A stretch of DNA of 64,000 bases, from NCBI GenBank assembly GCA_963800275.1, contig CAWDAI010000008.1:124001-188000 (forward strand). The letters run 5' to 3'. Below the pieces are notes generated by a model. It was not told where the DNA came from, did no database searches, and saw only the letters and a program-made list of their open reading frames with translations. Position numbers and translations under genes: made by a program. Origin of the DNA: JAFMJV01 sp963800275. GTDB taxonomy: Bacteria > Chloroflexota > Limnocylindria > Limnocylindrales > CSP1-4. Shown here one piece after another: positions 17,011 to 26,695 of the stretch; positions within the stretch are counted from its first letter, which is position 1, and every line of letters starts with the position of its first letter.

Positions 17011-18168
17011 ATGAGCGACGAGCGCGAGCGGCAGGGCGCGTCCGGCGCGGCCGACGACGAACGCGCGGCGGCGGAAGAGCGGCGGGTGCCGCGGCCCTAC
17101 CGCGCGCTCGGGCCCAACACGGGCACGTGGTATCCGCCCGGCGACGACCTCGAGAGCGCGAGTGCCATCGAGGAGACGCTCGACTTCGAGGGCACGGCTG
17201 ACGAGATCGCCAAGGGCGCCTCGAGCGGGGCCGAGGCGGTCGTGGGCCGCTGGAACACGCCCCTCGGACGGCTGGCCCGGACGGCCCTCGCCCTCATCCT
17301 CTTCTTCGGCCTCGTGTTCGTGGCCTGGGAGCTGTTCAAGTGGCTCTTCGGTGACCCCTGGCGCTTCGGGGACGTCCTGGGCACGGGCTTCGACTACCAG
17401 CATGTCCCGCCCTTCTCGTTGCAACAGGCCAGCGACCTGCAGCTGCCGCACGTGTGGGACATCTTCCACGCGCTGACCGAACCGGTCCAGCGCAACCAGG
17501 ACCAGTCGCTTCTGGTGTATCTGCTGGGGGCGGCCTTCGCGACCTGGCGCCAGGCCGTCATCGGCTTCGCCATCGGCGCCTTCATCGGCGTCGCGCTGGC
17601 GTCGATCTTCGTCCACTCGCAGCTGTCAGAGCGCGCCTTCATGCCCTACGTCATCGCCAGCCAGGCCATCCCCATCGTGGCCCTCGCGCCCATCATCGCC
17701 GCCGCCGCCGGACGAGGCTCGACCGCGGTCATCATCATCGCGGTCTACCTCACCTTCTTCCCCGTGACCGTGGCCCAGGCCCGCGGCCTGCGCTCGCCCG
17801 ATCCGCGCTCGCTGGAGCTCATGCGTTCGTTCGCGGCCAGCAAGTGGGACATCTACCGCAAGGTGCGCCTGCCGGCGTCCGTGCCCTACCTCTTCACCGC
17901 CCTGAAGGTGGCGGCGGCCGCGGCCATCGTGGGCGCCATCATCGGCGAGGGTCCCGGAGGCGTGAAGGACGGCCTGGGCCGGGCCATCATCAACTTTAAC
18001 CAGCAGTACATCTCCGGCCCGGAGAAGCTGTGGGCCACCATCCTCATCGCCGCGCTCACCGGCATCCTCTTCTTCGCCCTGGTCCGCATCGCGGAGGTGC
18101 TCAGCACGCGCCAGCGTGCGAGCGGCGGTCCGGCCACGGGCGGATCCTCGGCACCAAAGGGAGCGTGA
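17011..18168 (+). CDS. ABC transporter permease, SsuC/RibX type, with long N-terminal extension
   Basis: A 385-residue inner-membrane permease of the BPD_transp_1 family. The first 90 residues are charged and soluble, longer than usual for this family. Membrane helices follow (LALILFFGLVFVAWELF near 95-110, and a core from about 170). The EAA-type loop contacting the ATPase is RSFAASKWDIYRKVRLPASV near residue 275. A hydrophilic segment of about 60 residues (about 110-168) separates the first helix from the core. It pairs with a second permease at 19004-19825 and the ATPase between them. Confidence 0.9.
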   Translation: MSDERERQGASGAADDERAAAEERRVPRPYRALGPNTGTWYPPGDDLESASAIEETLDFEGTADEIAKGASSGAEAVVGRWNTPLGRLARTALALILFFGLVFVAWELFKWLFGDPWRFGDVLGTGFDYQHVPPFSLQQASDLQLPHVWDIFHALTEPVQRNQDQSLLVYLLGAAFATWRQAVIGFAIGAFIGVALASIFVHSQLSERAFMPYVIASQAIPIVALAPIIAAAAGRGSTAVIIIAVYLTFFPVTVAQARGLRSPDPRSLELMRSFAASKWDIYRKVRLPASVPYLFTALKVAAAAAIVGAIIGEGPGGVKDGLGRAIINFNQQYISGPEKLWATILIAALTGILFFALVRIAEVLSTRQRASGGPATGGSSAPKGA

Positions 18169-18173
18169 GCGAC

Positions 18174-19003
<830 letters not shown>

Positions 19004-19007
<4 letters not shown>

Positions 19008-19825
19008 CGGTCTCCGGCGAGCGCGCCTCCCGCGGGCCGCTGCCCCCGGCCGTGACCGATACGGCGCGCCGTTGGCTGCCGCCGGTGGCGGTCTTCGTGG
19101 CCGTGCTCGTGGCCTGGGAGATGTACAGCTCGGGTGGCGGCTTCTTCAACCCCATCCCCACCCCCAGCGCCATCTGGGGCGCGCTCTTCGAGGAGTGGAC
19201 GCTGCTCTCGTCGGCGGCCCTGGCCACCATCATCGAGGCCCTCGGCGGGCTGGTCATCGGCACCACCATCGCCCTCATCGTGGGCTTCCTGACCTCGCGC
19301 TGGGCCATCGCCCGGGACGTGCTCCTGCCCCTCGCCATCGGCGCCTCGACCATCCCCATCATCGCGGTCGCGCCCATCCTCAACAACTGGTTCGGCGTGC
19401 TCAACCCGCTCTCGAAGATGAGCATGGCCGCGTTGCTGGTCTTCTTCCCGGTGGTCATCAACGTGACCCGCGGCCTGGTCGAGGTGGGGCCGGACAAGCT
19501 CGAGCTGATGCGCTCGTACGCGGCCGACGAGACCACGGTCATGCGCAAGCTGCGCGTGCCGCACATGCTGCCCTTCTTCTTCACCGCCCTCAAGGTCGGC
19601 ACCACGCTGGCCTTCATCGGGGCCATCGTGGGCGAGTTCTTCGGCGGCACCTCGGAGGTGCTCGGCCGGGTGGTGCTGCAGGCGATCAGCGGCGGCAAGT
19701 TCGACGTGGCCTGGGCGGCCATCATCATCGGTGCCGTGGCCGCCATCCTGGCCTACGTGGCGGTGACGCTCATCGAGCGGGCCGTCATCCCCTGGTACTG
19801 GCACATCCACGACGAACCCCGGTAG
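19004..19825 (+). CDS. ABC transporter permease, second subunit of the importer
   Basis: A 273-residue permease of the same family as the one at 17011, with the EAA-type loop RSYAADETTVMRKLRVPHML near residue 180 and six helices. Two different permease genes imply a heterodimeric channel. It begins in an ATGA overlap with the ATPase stop. The binding-protein gene lies 162 bases downstream, in its own transcription unit or after a processing site. Confidence 0.92.
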
Positions 19826-19987
19826 GCCCGCGAACGTAACCGCCGCCGGGGCAGCCCGCAACCGGCGCGCGACGAATTGCCACTCGATTGGTGGGCGTTT
19901 CTGGGTTATGGTTCGCCCGTCCAGTAGAGGAGGGCGACAGTTCGGCTCGGGTCCCGGGCCGGGGTAGCCCGCAGCGGAGGTGGGTGA

Positions 19988-21085
19988 ATGTCCAGGACAC
20001 GAAACGTCGGAGCCGCCGTAGGTGTAGCGGGCCTGCTGGCCGCAGCTTCCATGGGGACCGCTTCGGCGCAGGATCTGACCCCTGTCAGCGTGGTGCTGCA
20101 GTGGGTCCCGCAGGCGCAGTTCGCGGGCTACTACGCAGCGGACCAGCTCGGTTTCTGGGAGGAGCAGGGCCTTGATGTGACCATCGTCGATGGCGGCCCG
20201 GACGTGGCTCCACAGGTCGAGGGCTCGCTGCCCACCGGCCCCGAGTTCGCGGTCTCCTGGGTCCCGCGGGTGCTGGCCGTGCGCGACGAGGGCTCCGACC
20301 TGGTCAACATCGGCCAGACCTTCCAGCGCTCCGGCACCCTCTCGGTGTCATGGGCGGACGACCCGGTCAACTCGCCCGAGGAGTTCGCGGGCAAGAAGAT
20401 CGGCGTGTGGGACTTCGGCAACGAGTTCGAGGTCACTGCGGCTGCGATCGATGCCGGCCTGGAGCCGGGCGTCGACTACGAGAAGGTCATCCAGCCGTTC
20501 GACATGTCGCTCCTGCTCAACCGCGAGGTCGATGCCGCCGAGGCCATGACCTACAACGAGTACGCGCAGGTGCTCGAGTCGACCAACCCGGACACCGGGG
20601 AGCTGTACCAGCCCGAGGACCTCGTGGTCATCGACTACAACAAGGTCGGCACGGCCATGCTCCAGGACGCCATCCACGCCCGCGCCAGCTGGCTGGCCGA
20701 GGACGGTAACGAGGACATCGCGGTCAAGTTCCTCGCCGGGGCCTACAAGGGTTGGGCCTACTGCCGCGACAACCCCGAGGAGTGCGTCCAGTTCACCGTC
20801 GACGCCGGCTCGACCCTGGGCCTGGGCCACCAGCGCTGGATGATGAACGAGATCAACCCGCTCATCTGGCCCTCGCCCGAGGGCATCGGTGCCATGCCCC
20901 AGGACACCTGGGACAAGACCATCGAGATCATGCTCGACGCCGGCCTCATCAGCGAGCCGCCGAGCGAGGATGCGGTGCGCAGCGACCTGACCGAAGCCGC
21001 CTGGGCGCTGCTGGGCGACTCCGTCGACCTGTACGGCGCGGACTACACCAAGGGCACCGTCGAGGTCACCCCCGGCGGAGAGTAG
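19988..21085 (+). CDS. NMT1/THI5-like ABC substrate-binding protein
   Basis: A 365-residue secreted binding protein for the preceding permeases and ATPase. It has a signal peptide (residues 1-27, ending ASA-QD). The mature protein opens with VVLQWVPQAQFAGYYAADQ, the signature of NMT1/THI5-like proteins such as RibY (riboflavin) and ThiY (formyl-aminopyrimidine). Further marks are GKKIGVWDFGNEFEV and WAYCRDNPEECVQFTVDAG. The ligand is probably a flat pyrimidine- or flavin-like compound, but the exact one is unknown. GGAGGTGG precedes the ATG. Binding-protein genes are often expressed more strongly than the permeases, and the separate 162-base leader fits this. Confidence 0.9.
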   Translation: MSRTRNVGAAVGVAGLLAAASMGTASAQDLTPVSVVLQWVPQAQFAGYYAADQLGFWEEQGLDVTIVDGGPDVAPQVEGSLPTGPEFAVSWVPRVLAVRDEGSDLVNIGQTFQRSGTLSVSWADDPVNSPEEFAGKKIGVWDFGNEFEVTAAAIDAGLEPGVDYEKVIQPFDMSLLLNREVDAAEAMTYNEYAQVLESTNPDTGELYQPEDLVVIDYNKVGTAMLQDAIHARASWLAEDGNEDIAVKFLAGAYKGWAYCRDNPEECVQFTVDAGSTLGLGHQRWMMNEINPLIWPSPEGIGAMPQDTWDKTIEIMLDAGLISEPPSEDAVRSDLTEAAWALLGDSVDLYGADYTKGTVEVTPGGE

Positions 21086-21125
21086 CCCTTCCGGCCGCCG
21101 CCGCGGCCATCCTGCGAAACACGGC

Positions 21126-21155
21126 AAGGGCCGGTCCTCCGAGGGGCCGGCCCTT
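21126..21155 (+). terminator. Hairpin after the NMT1-like gene
   Basis: Twelve-base arms (21126-21137 and 21144-21155, one G-U pair) with a six-base loop, 40 bases after the stop and followed by CGTC. GC-rich with little T. It may serve the convergent MetE-like gene too. Confidence 0.6.
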
Positions 21156-21228
21156 CGTCATGCGCGGCGGCGAAGGTCATGCGCTGCGCCGAGACGGCCC
21201 GTGGCGCGCGCCTGCGGGGCGTGCGGCC

Positions 21229-22278
21229 TCAGCTCGAGCGACCCCGCACCAGGTCGCGTCCGGCGACCAACGCGGCGAGCTTGGGCTTGGTGGCCCAGCG
21301 CGCCGTCTGGCTGAAGCCGCAGTCGGGCACCAACGACAGCTGCGCCTGCGGCACGCCCGCCTCCAGCAGGCGGTCGATGCGCCAGGCCACGTCGTCGGCC
21401 GTCTCGAGGTAGTAGTTCTTGACGTCGATGACGCCGGCGCTCAGGTGGCGTCCGGCGGCCGTGATCTCCGCCGCCACATCCAGCTCTGCCATCTCGCGGT
21501 TGGCGAACTCCAGCACCAGCTCCCCGACCTCGAAGGCGAGGGCCTGCTCGAGCACCGGCCGGTAGAGGCGGCGCGAGAGGGGACGGCCGTAGAAGTTGCC
21601 GAAGCAGAGATGGGCTGCCAGCGTGACCCGGCCCTGGACGCCGGCCGCGGCCTCGTTGAAGAGGGCGGCGAACTCGTCGGAGGCCTCGGGATGGATGGCC
21701 GGCGAGGGCTCGTCGATCTGGATGTAGGTCGCACCGGCCTCGACCAGCCGCTCCAGCTCGCGCGCCAGCAGGGGCACGAAGGCCTGGGCTGCGGCGATGC
21801 GGTCGGGATAGACCTCGCCGGCCCCGTACGACAGTCGCCCCGAGAGCGTGAATGGTCCCGGCAGGGTCACCTTGATGGGGCGCGTCGTGCGCGTGCGTGC
21901 GTACTCGAACTCCTCCACCACGCCCAGGCCGGCCGGCGCCTCGATGGGCGCGAGCACCATGAAGCGGTGCTGCTGGTCGTGGCCGGCCGGCCCCAGCCGC
22001 CGCTGCGGTTCCAGCGGCTCCACGCCCGTGAGGTGGCGGTAGAACTCGGCGGTGAAGAAGCCCACGCGGCGCATCTCGCCCTCCGAGACGACGTCGATGC
22101 CGGCGTCCACCTGGTCGCGGATGGCGGTGTCGACCGCGTCATCCTGCAGCTCGAGCAGGTCCCGCGGCCCCAGCTCGCCGCGTTCGGCCGCGGCCACCGC
22201 CAGGTCGAGCCAGCCGGGGTGCGCGTGGGAGCCGCAGACCGAGGTGGTCAGGGGTTCGGGTCGGAAGGGCTGGGGCAT
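21229..22278 (-). CDS. Cobalamin-independent methionine synthase C-terminal-domain protein (MetE-like)
   Basis: A 349-residue protein matching only the catalytic, zinc-binding C-terminal half of MetE. The zinc ligands are visible: HLCFGN (His and Cys), the Glu of VLEFANREMAEL, and Cys in LVPDCGFSQTARWA. ATYIQIDEPSPAIHPE carries the conserved Asp-Glu-Pro-Ala/Ser loop. Short homologues of this kind transfer methyl groups in archaeal and bacterial methionine synthesis or in other, unknown reactions. The start MPQPFRPEP at 22278 follows GGAGGAA by 5 bases; an alternative start at 22317 would overlap the SDR stop. Function in this operon is unclear. Confidence 0.85.
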   Translation of the reverse strand: MPQPFRPEPLTTSVCGSHAHPGWLDLAVAAAERGELGPRDLLELQDDAVDTAIRDQVDAGIDVVSEGEMRRVGFFTAEFYRHLTGVEPLEPQRRLGPAGHDQQHRFMVLAPIEAPAGLGVVEEFEYARTRTTRPIKVTLPGPFTLSGRLSYGAGEVYPDRIAAAQAFVPLLARELERLVEAGATYIQIDEPSPAIHPEASDEFAALFNEAAAGVQGRVTLAAHLCFGNFYGRPLSRRLYRPVLEQALAFEVGELVLEFANREMAELDVAAEITAAGRHLSAGVIDVKNYYLETADDVAWRIDRLLEAGVPQAQLSLVPDCGFSQTARWATKPKLAALVAGRDLVRGRSS

Positions 22279-22313
22279 GGGTTCCTCCGTGCGCTGCGTG
22301 GTGTTCGCGTGGG

Positions 22314-23123
22314 TCAATCGCCGACGGGCAGCACCGACCAGCCCCCATCGATGGTGATGGTCTGTCCGGTGATGCCGCGGGCCTCCGCCGAGAGCAGGTA
22401 GGCCGCCGCCGCGGCCACGTCCTCGGCCGCGATGAAGCCATCGGTGAGCGGCTGCTTGCGGGCCGCGAAGTCGAGCGTGGCCGGGTCGCTGCGGGCCCGC
22501 TCGGACATGCGCGAGATCGTCAGGGCCGGGGCCACCATGTTGACGCGGATACCGTGTGCGGCGTAGTAGGCCGCGGTCGTCGTGGTGAGGGCCGCGATGG
22601 CGCCCTTGGCGCTGGCGTAGGCGTGCGTCGCGAACAGCGCCGGCACCGGCTGCGAGGCCAGCACCGAGCCGGTGTTGACGATCGCTCCGCGCTGGCCCTC
22701 GTCGTCGGGCCCCTGCTCGAGCATGGCCCGCAGCACGGGCGCGCTGGCGGTCACATGGGTCGTGGCGTTGAGGCGCAGCGTGGCCTCGTAGGCCTCCGCG
22801 CTGAGCTCGTGCAGGGGACCGTCGCCCAGTCGCCGACCGGAACCGCCGGCCACGTTGAAAAGGCCATCTACCCGGCCCAGCCAGGCGATGGCGGCCAGCA
22901 CGGCCTCCGTCCCGGCCCCCGGCTCGGTGAGGTCAGCCACGAAGGCTCGGGCCTCGGCGTCGGCAGCCGTCAGCTCGTCCACCAACCCAGCGCATCGCTC
23001 CGCCGTGCGCGAGATCACCGCCAGGCGGGCTCCTTCCGTCGCGAAGCGCCGGGCCGCCGCCGCGGCGATGCCGCTGGCGCCGGTCACGATGAGGCCGCGG
23101 TCCTGCAGCCGCCCCTCGCTCAT
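22314..23123 (-). CDS. Short-chain dehydrogenase/reductase
   Basis: A 269-residue Rossmann-fold oxidoreductase. The nucleotide loop reads VTGASGIAAAAARRFA, where the last Gly of the usual TGxxxGIG is Ala. NVAGGSG (NAG-type motif), the catalytic Ser in NTGSVLAS and YASAK are intact, as is the C-terminal GITGQTITIDGG. It starts in an ATGA overlap with the PfkB-family kinase gene, so the two are coupled. The substrate is unknown; a sugar or polyol is likely beside a sugar kinase. Confidence 0.9.
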   Translation of the reverse strand: MSEGRLQDRGLIVTGASGIAAAAARRFATEGARLAVISRTAERCAGLVDELTAADAEARAFVADLTEPGAGTEAVLAAIAWLGRVDGLFNVAGGSGRRLGDGPLHELSAEAYEATLRLNATTHVTASAPVLRAMLEQGPDDEGQRGAIVNTGSVLASQPVPALFATHAYASAKGAIAALTTTTAAYYAAHGIRVNMVAPALTISRMSERARSDPATLDFAARKQPLTDGFIAAEDVAAAAAYLLSAEARGITGQTITIDGGWSVLPVGD

Positions 23124-24073
23124 GCCGTCCTCCTCCGCTCGATCACCTCGATGTCCTGCTCCAAGGCGGCGGCGACGGCGGGATCGAGCGAGGCTGCGCT
23201 GACGGTCAGGGCGTTGGCCGTGCCTGCGGCCACGCCGCGGACGAGCGCGGTCGGCGTGTCTGCGCCGGTCATCAGGGCCAGCGACACCGCGGCGTTGAAC
23301 GAATCGCCGGAGCCGACCGCGTTGACCGCCTGGACACGCGGCACACGCAGCTGCCAGGTGTGCGAGGCATCGGCCGCCGCGACCGTGTCTGCCCCATCGG
23401 TGATGACGGCCGTGGTCGCGCCGGCCTCGACCAGCGCCACGGCGGCCTCCAGCGCGTCGGCCCCTGGTCCCGCCACGCCCGTCTCCGCCGCCTCCACGCG
23501 TCCGATCTTGACCACGTCCGGACGGGCGGCCAAAGCCGCGGTCAGGCCCGGCCCCGACGCATCCACCAGCAGCGGCACCCCGGCCGCTCGGCAGACCTCC
23601 ACGATGGTGGCATGGTCGTGCGGGTCCAAACCTCCCGGGATGCTGCCGGCCACGATGGCCCGGGCCGAGATCGGCAGGAGCTCGTCTGCCAGCAGCCGCA
23701 GGAAGTCCGCGTACTCCTCGGCCGTGGCCGGCGCCGCCCGCTCGTAGACCAGGATCGAGTCGCCATCGTCACCGACGATGACATAGGCCGTTCGTGCTTC
23801 TGCCGCCGCGTGGGAGAAGCGTGGCTCCAACCCCTCCGCCGCGAGCGTCTCCACCATCCACTGGCCGGTGTGCCCGCCGGCGATGCCGGTGGTGATCACG
23901 CGACCGCCGAGGGCCACCGCCGCGCGCGCAGCGTTGACGCCCTTGCCGCCGGGCAGGGCGTGCAGCTCGGCCGGTCGCAGCACCTTGCGGTGCTCGATGC
24001 GCGCGACCCGCGCGGTCCGATCGACCGCCGGCGCCGGCGTGATGCAGAGCAGGATCGGGCGCTGATCTACCAC
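23120..24073 (-). CDS. PfkB-family sugar kinase (1-phosphofructokinase/tagatose-6-phosphate kinase type)
   Basis: A 317-residue kinase. ITPAPAVDRTARV is the opening of the 1-phosphofructokinase group, PGGKGVNAARAAVALGG is PfkB signature 1, and NAVGSGDSFNAAVSLAL near residue 255 carries the catalytic Asp and anion-hole loop (signature 2). The usual KPNxxE segment is changed to VKIGRVEA, so substrate and Mg binding may differ. The start is a GTG at 24073. It heads a three-gene run with SDR and the MetE-like gene. A phosphorylated ketohexose or a related sugar is the likely substrate. Confidence 0.87.
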   Translation of the reverse strand: MVDQRPILLCITPAPAVDRTARVARIEHRKVLRPAELHALPGGKGVNAARAAVALGGRVITTGIAGGHTGQWMVETLAAEGLEPRFSHAAAEARTAYVIVGDDGDSILVYERAAPATAEEYADFLRLLADELLPISARAIVAGSIPGGLDPHDHATIVEVCRAAGVPLLVDASGPGLTAALAARPDVVKIGRVEAAETGVAGPGADALEAAVALVEAGATTAVITDGADTVAAADASHTWQLRVPRVQAVNAVGSGDSFNAAVSLALMTGADTPTALVRGVAAGTANALTVSAASLDPAVAAALEQDIEVIERRRTA

Positions 24074-24108
24074 CGCCGGCGGCCGGTCACGGGCTCAGGC
24101 ACGGACGC

Positions 24109-24747
24109 TCAGGAGCCGGTGCCGAACTGGCGGTCGCCGGCGTCGCCCAGGCCTGGCTGGATGTAGCCCCGCTCGTTAAGCTGGCGGTCGAGGGCCGCGC
24201 AGTAGATGTGCACGTCGGGGTGGGCCTCGTTGACCGCAGCCACACCCTCCGGCGCGGCGATGAGGTTGACCAGCTTGATGCGCTTGGCGCCCCAGTCCTT
24301 GAGCACCTCGATGGCGGCCGTGGCCGAGCCGCCCGTGGCCAGCATGGGGTCGAGGATGAGACAGGTGTCCACCTTGCTCTGGTCGGGCAGCTTGTTGTAG
24401 TACTCCACGGGTCGCAGCGTGCGCTCATCGCGGAAGAGGCCCAGGTGCCAGACCTGCGACTCCGGGAAGAGCTCGAGGAAGGCATCGACCATGCCCAGGC
24501 CGGCACGCAGGATGGGCACGAGGCCGATGCGCTCGGCCAGCTGGAAGCCGCTGGTCACCTCCAGCGGCGTCTGCACCTCGATCTCGTTGAGGGGCGTGTC
24601 GGCAAGGGCCTCGTAGCCCACCAGCCAGCTGATCTCGCGGACCAGCTCACGGAACTTCTTGGGATCCGTGCGCTCGTCGCGCAGGAGCGCCAGCTTGTGC
24701 AGCACCGCGGGGTGCTGTGAGATGAAGACTTCGGGTCGGTCGGGCAC
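24109..24747 (-). CDS. upp: Uracil phosphoribosyltransferase
   Basis: A 212-residue salvage enzyme making UMP from uracil and PRPP. The PRPP loop is LILDPMLATGGSATAAIEVL (near residue 128) and the uracil-binding segment is NERGYIQPGLGDAGDRQFGT at the C-terminus. LVPILRAGLGMVDAF is the flexible-arm region. The GTG at 24747 is preceded by TTGGAGG, 6 bases away. The family length is 208-215. Divergent from the asparaginase gene across 110 bases. Confidence 0.96.
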   Translation of the reverse strand: MPDRPEVFISQHPAVLHKLALLRDERTDPKKFRELVREISWLVGYEALADTPLNEIEVQTPLEVTSGFQLAERIGLVPILRAGLGMVDAFLELFPESQVWHLGLFRDERTLRPVEYYNKLPDQSKVDTCLILDPMLATGGSATAAIEVLKDWGAKRIKLVNLIAAPEGVAAVNEAHPDVHIYCAALDRQLNERGYIQPGLGDAGDRQFGTGS

Positions 24748-24857
24748 GTGCCGCCTCCAAGGTACGAGCAGGATGGCGAGTCCGGATTCTACGGCCCCCG
24801 AGGCGCATCCACAGGCCGCGGCGGACCTCGTGACCATGCTCGCGATACCATCCTCAC

Positions 24858-26042
24858 GTGCCCGACCTCCTGACCATGCCCGCGTACCCCAGCGACGGTG
24901 ACCCGCCGGCGACCTCGGCTGCCGCGGGCGGCAAGTCCGCGGCCCACGGCCGGCCGCGCCGTGCCGGCCGCACCCGCAAGGGCTCGCCACCGCCGGTGCT
25001 GGTGGAGGTGATCCGCGGTGGCACCAGTGAGAGTCGCCACCGGGGCCACATCGTGGAGCTTGACGCCGCCGGCAAGATCGTGCGGGCGGTCGGCGCCCCG
25101 GCCACCGAGATCGTCCTGCGCTCCACGGTCAAGCCCTTCGCCGCGGTCGCGCTCATCGAGTCGGGCGCAGCCGACGACCTGGCCCTGACGCCCCCGGAGC
25201 TGGCCATCATATGCGCCTCGCACACCGGCGAGGACAAGCACGTCCGCACCCTGCAGGCGGTCTTCCGCCGGGCCAACGTGACCCAGGCCCTGCTGCAGTG
25301 CGGCACGGCCGGTGCACCGGCCGACGAGCGGACCGCCACACGCCTGGCGCGCGATGGCGAGACGCCCGGCCCCATCCGTCACGGTTGCTCCGGCTTCCAC
25401 GCCGCCTCCATCCTCATGAGCGCCTACGCCGGCTGGACCCTCGACGACTACACCGACCCGCGCCACCCCAGCCAGCGCGCCGTGCTGGAGACCGTGGCGC
25501 GGCTCTTCGGGCGCGAGCCCGAGGCGATGCGCACGGGCACGGACAACTGCGGTCTCCTGACCTACGAGATGACCCTGCTCGAGCTGACCCGCGCCTACCT
25601 CCTGCTGGCCCATCCGGAAGGTGCCGCCGCCGGGCCGGCCGAAGCGGCTTCCGCGCCGGCCCTGCTGCGGATCCGGGACGCCATGATGGCCGCGCCCGAC
25701 CTGGTCGGCGGCACCTACGACAGCCTCGACACCGACCTCATGCGCCGGCGGCCCGGCCGGATCGTGGCCAAGGCCGGCGCCGATGGCCTGCGCGCGGTGG
25801 GCCTCGTGCCGGGAGAGGCCGCCGAGGCCGGCGCACTCGCGCTCAAGATCGAGGACGGTGACGGCTCGGATCGCGCGCTCAGTGCCGCCAGCGTGGAGGC
25901 CCTGGCACAGGCAGGCCTGCTCGACGAGCGCGACCTGCGCGCCCTCTCCGGCTACCACCATCCGACCGCCCTCGGCCCCGCCGGCCAGGAAGCCGCGACG
26001 GCCCTGCCGCGCTTCGAGCTGGCCGGCGCCGGCAGCCACTAG
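24858..26042 (+). CDS. Asparaginase II family protein (PF06089 type) with altered metal-site Lys
   Basis: A 394-residue protein of the Rhizobium-type L-asparaginase II family, unrelated to the E. coli enzymes. The catalytic Ser-x-x-Lys is in LRSTVKPF (S89, K92), CASHTGED follows, and the two metal-site cysteines are C177 (GCSGFHA) and C231 (TDNCG). The family normally has CSGKH; here the Lys is Phe180, so metal binding or activity may be changed. The first 45 residues are a disordered Gly/Ala/Arg-rich extension. The GTG at 24858 or the ATG at 24876 may be the start. The J-domain gene follows after 17 bases. Confidence 0.85.
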   Translation: MPDLLTMPAYPSDGDPPATSAAAGGKSAAHGRPRRAGRTRKGSPPPVLVEVIRGGTSESRHRGHIVELDAAGKIVRAVGAPATEIVLRSTVKPFAAVALIESGAADDLALTPPELAIICASHTGEDKHVRTLQAVFRRANVTQALLQCGTAGAPADERTATRLARDGETPGPIRHGCSGFHAASILMSAYAGWTLDDYTDPRHPSQRAVLETVARLFGREPEAMRTGTDNCGLLTYEMTLLELTRAYLLLAHPEGAAAGPAEAASAPALLRIRDAMMAAPDLVGGTYDSLDTDLMRRRPGRIVAKAGADGLRAVGLVPGEAAEAGALALKIEDGDGSDRALSAASVEALAQAGLLDERDLRALSGYHHPTALGPAGQEAATALPRFELAGAGSH

Positions 26043-26059
26043 CAAGGACGACCAGGCCC

Positions 26060-26695
26060 ATGGCCCGCTTCCAGCCCGTGAGCGATCCCTACCGCGTGCT
26101 GGGTGTGTTGCGTGGTGCGACCAGCGCCCAGATCAAGGCCGCCCATCGACGCCTGGCCAAGCGCTTCCATCCCGACGGGGGCAGCGGTGACCCGGCCCGC
26201 TTCCTGGAGGTGCAGGAGGCCTACCTGCTGCTCTCCGATCCCCGTCGCCGGTCGGAGTGGGACCGTGCCCATTCACCCGCCCCGGCCCGTCCCGCCCCGG
26301 CCCGTCGCTCCACCGGCGCTTCCGCCGAGGGGCACAGCGGGCCTGGTCGCACGGCGCGCACGGCTCGCGTCCGTCGAGCCCGCCGACCCGACGCCACCCA
26401 GACCCGCACGTGGTCGGCCGAAGGCGTGCCCTGGTGGGAGGACTTCCGCCCCGGTGAGCGCGGCGGTGCTGGTGGGCCACCCGAGCCGGAAACAGCGGCC
26501 GCGGCCTCCGACGAGTTCGACGTCTTCGATCGCTCCAGCGGCGCCGCCTGGTCGTCCGCCGCGCGCCGGCACTTCCGCCGCGGGACGGACGGTCTGCCCT
26601 CGCGCGGCGTGTGGCGCTACCGCGGCACCCAGGTCGTGACCGGCGCCGAGGCGCGTCGCCAGGCCGCAGAAGAGGAAGAGGAGCATTCGTCCTGA
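26060..26695 (+). CDS. J-domain protein
   Basis: A 211-residue protein with an N-terminal J domain (residues 8-68: DPYRVLGVLRGATSAQIKAAHR, with the HPD motif in RFHPDGGSGDPARF). No glycine/phenylalanine region, zinc domain or client-binding domain of classical DnaJ follows; instead there is a low-complexity Ala/Arg/Pro region and a C-terminal WWEDFRPGE and Glu-rich tail. It is probably a co-chaperone that recruits DnaK to a specific task. Its stop overlaps the gltX start by one base (TGATG). Confidence 0.85.
   Translation: MARFQPVSDPYRVLGVLRGATSAQIKAAHRRLAKRFHPDGGSGDPARFLEVQEAYLLLSDPRRRSEWDRAHSPAPARPAPARRSTGASAEGHSGPGRTARTARVRRARRPDATQTRTWSAEGVPWWEDFRPGERGGAGGPPEPETAAAASDEFDVFDRSSGAAWSSAARRHFRRGTDGLPSRGVWRYRGTQVVTGAEARRQAAEEEEEHSS

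Noticed and set aside
19826..19987. A promoter for the NMT1-like gene (TTGCCA and TTATGG).
   Set aside because: The spacing is 24 bases, too long for a normal promoter, so it was not listed.
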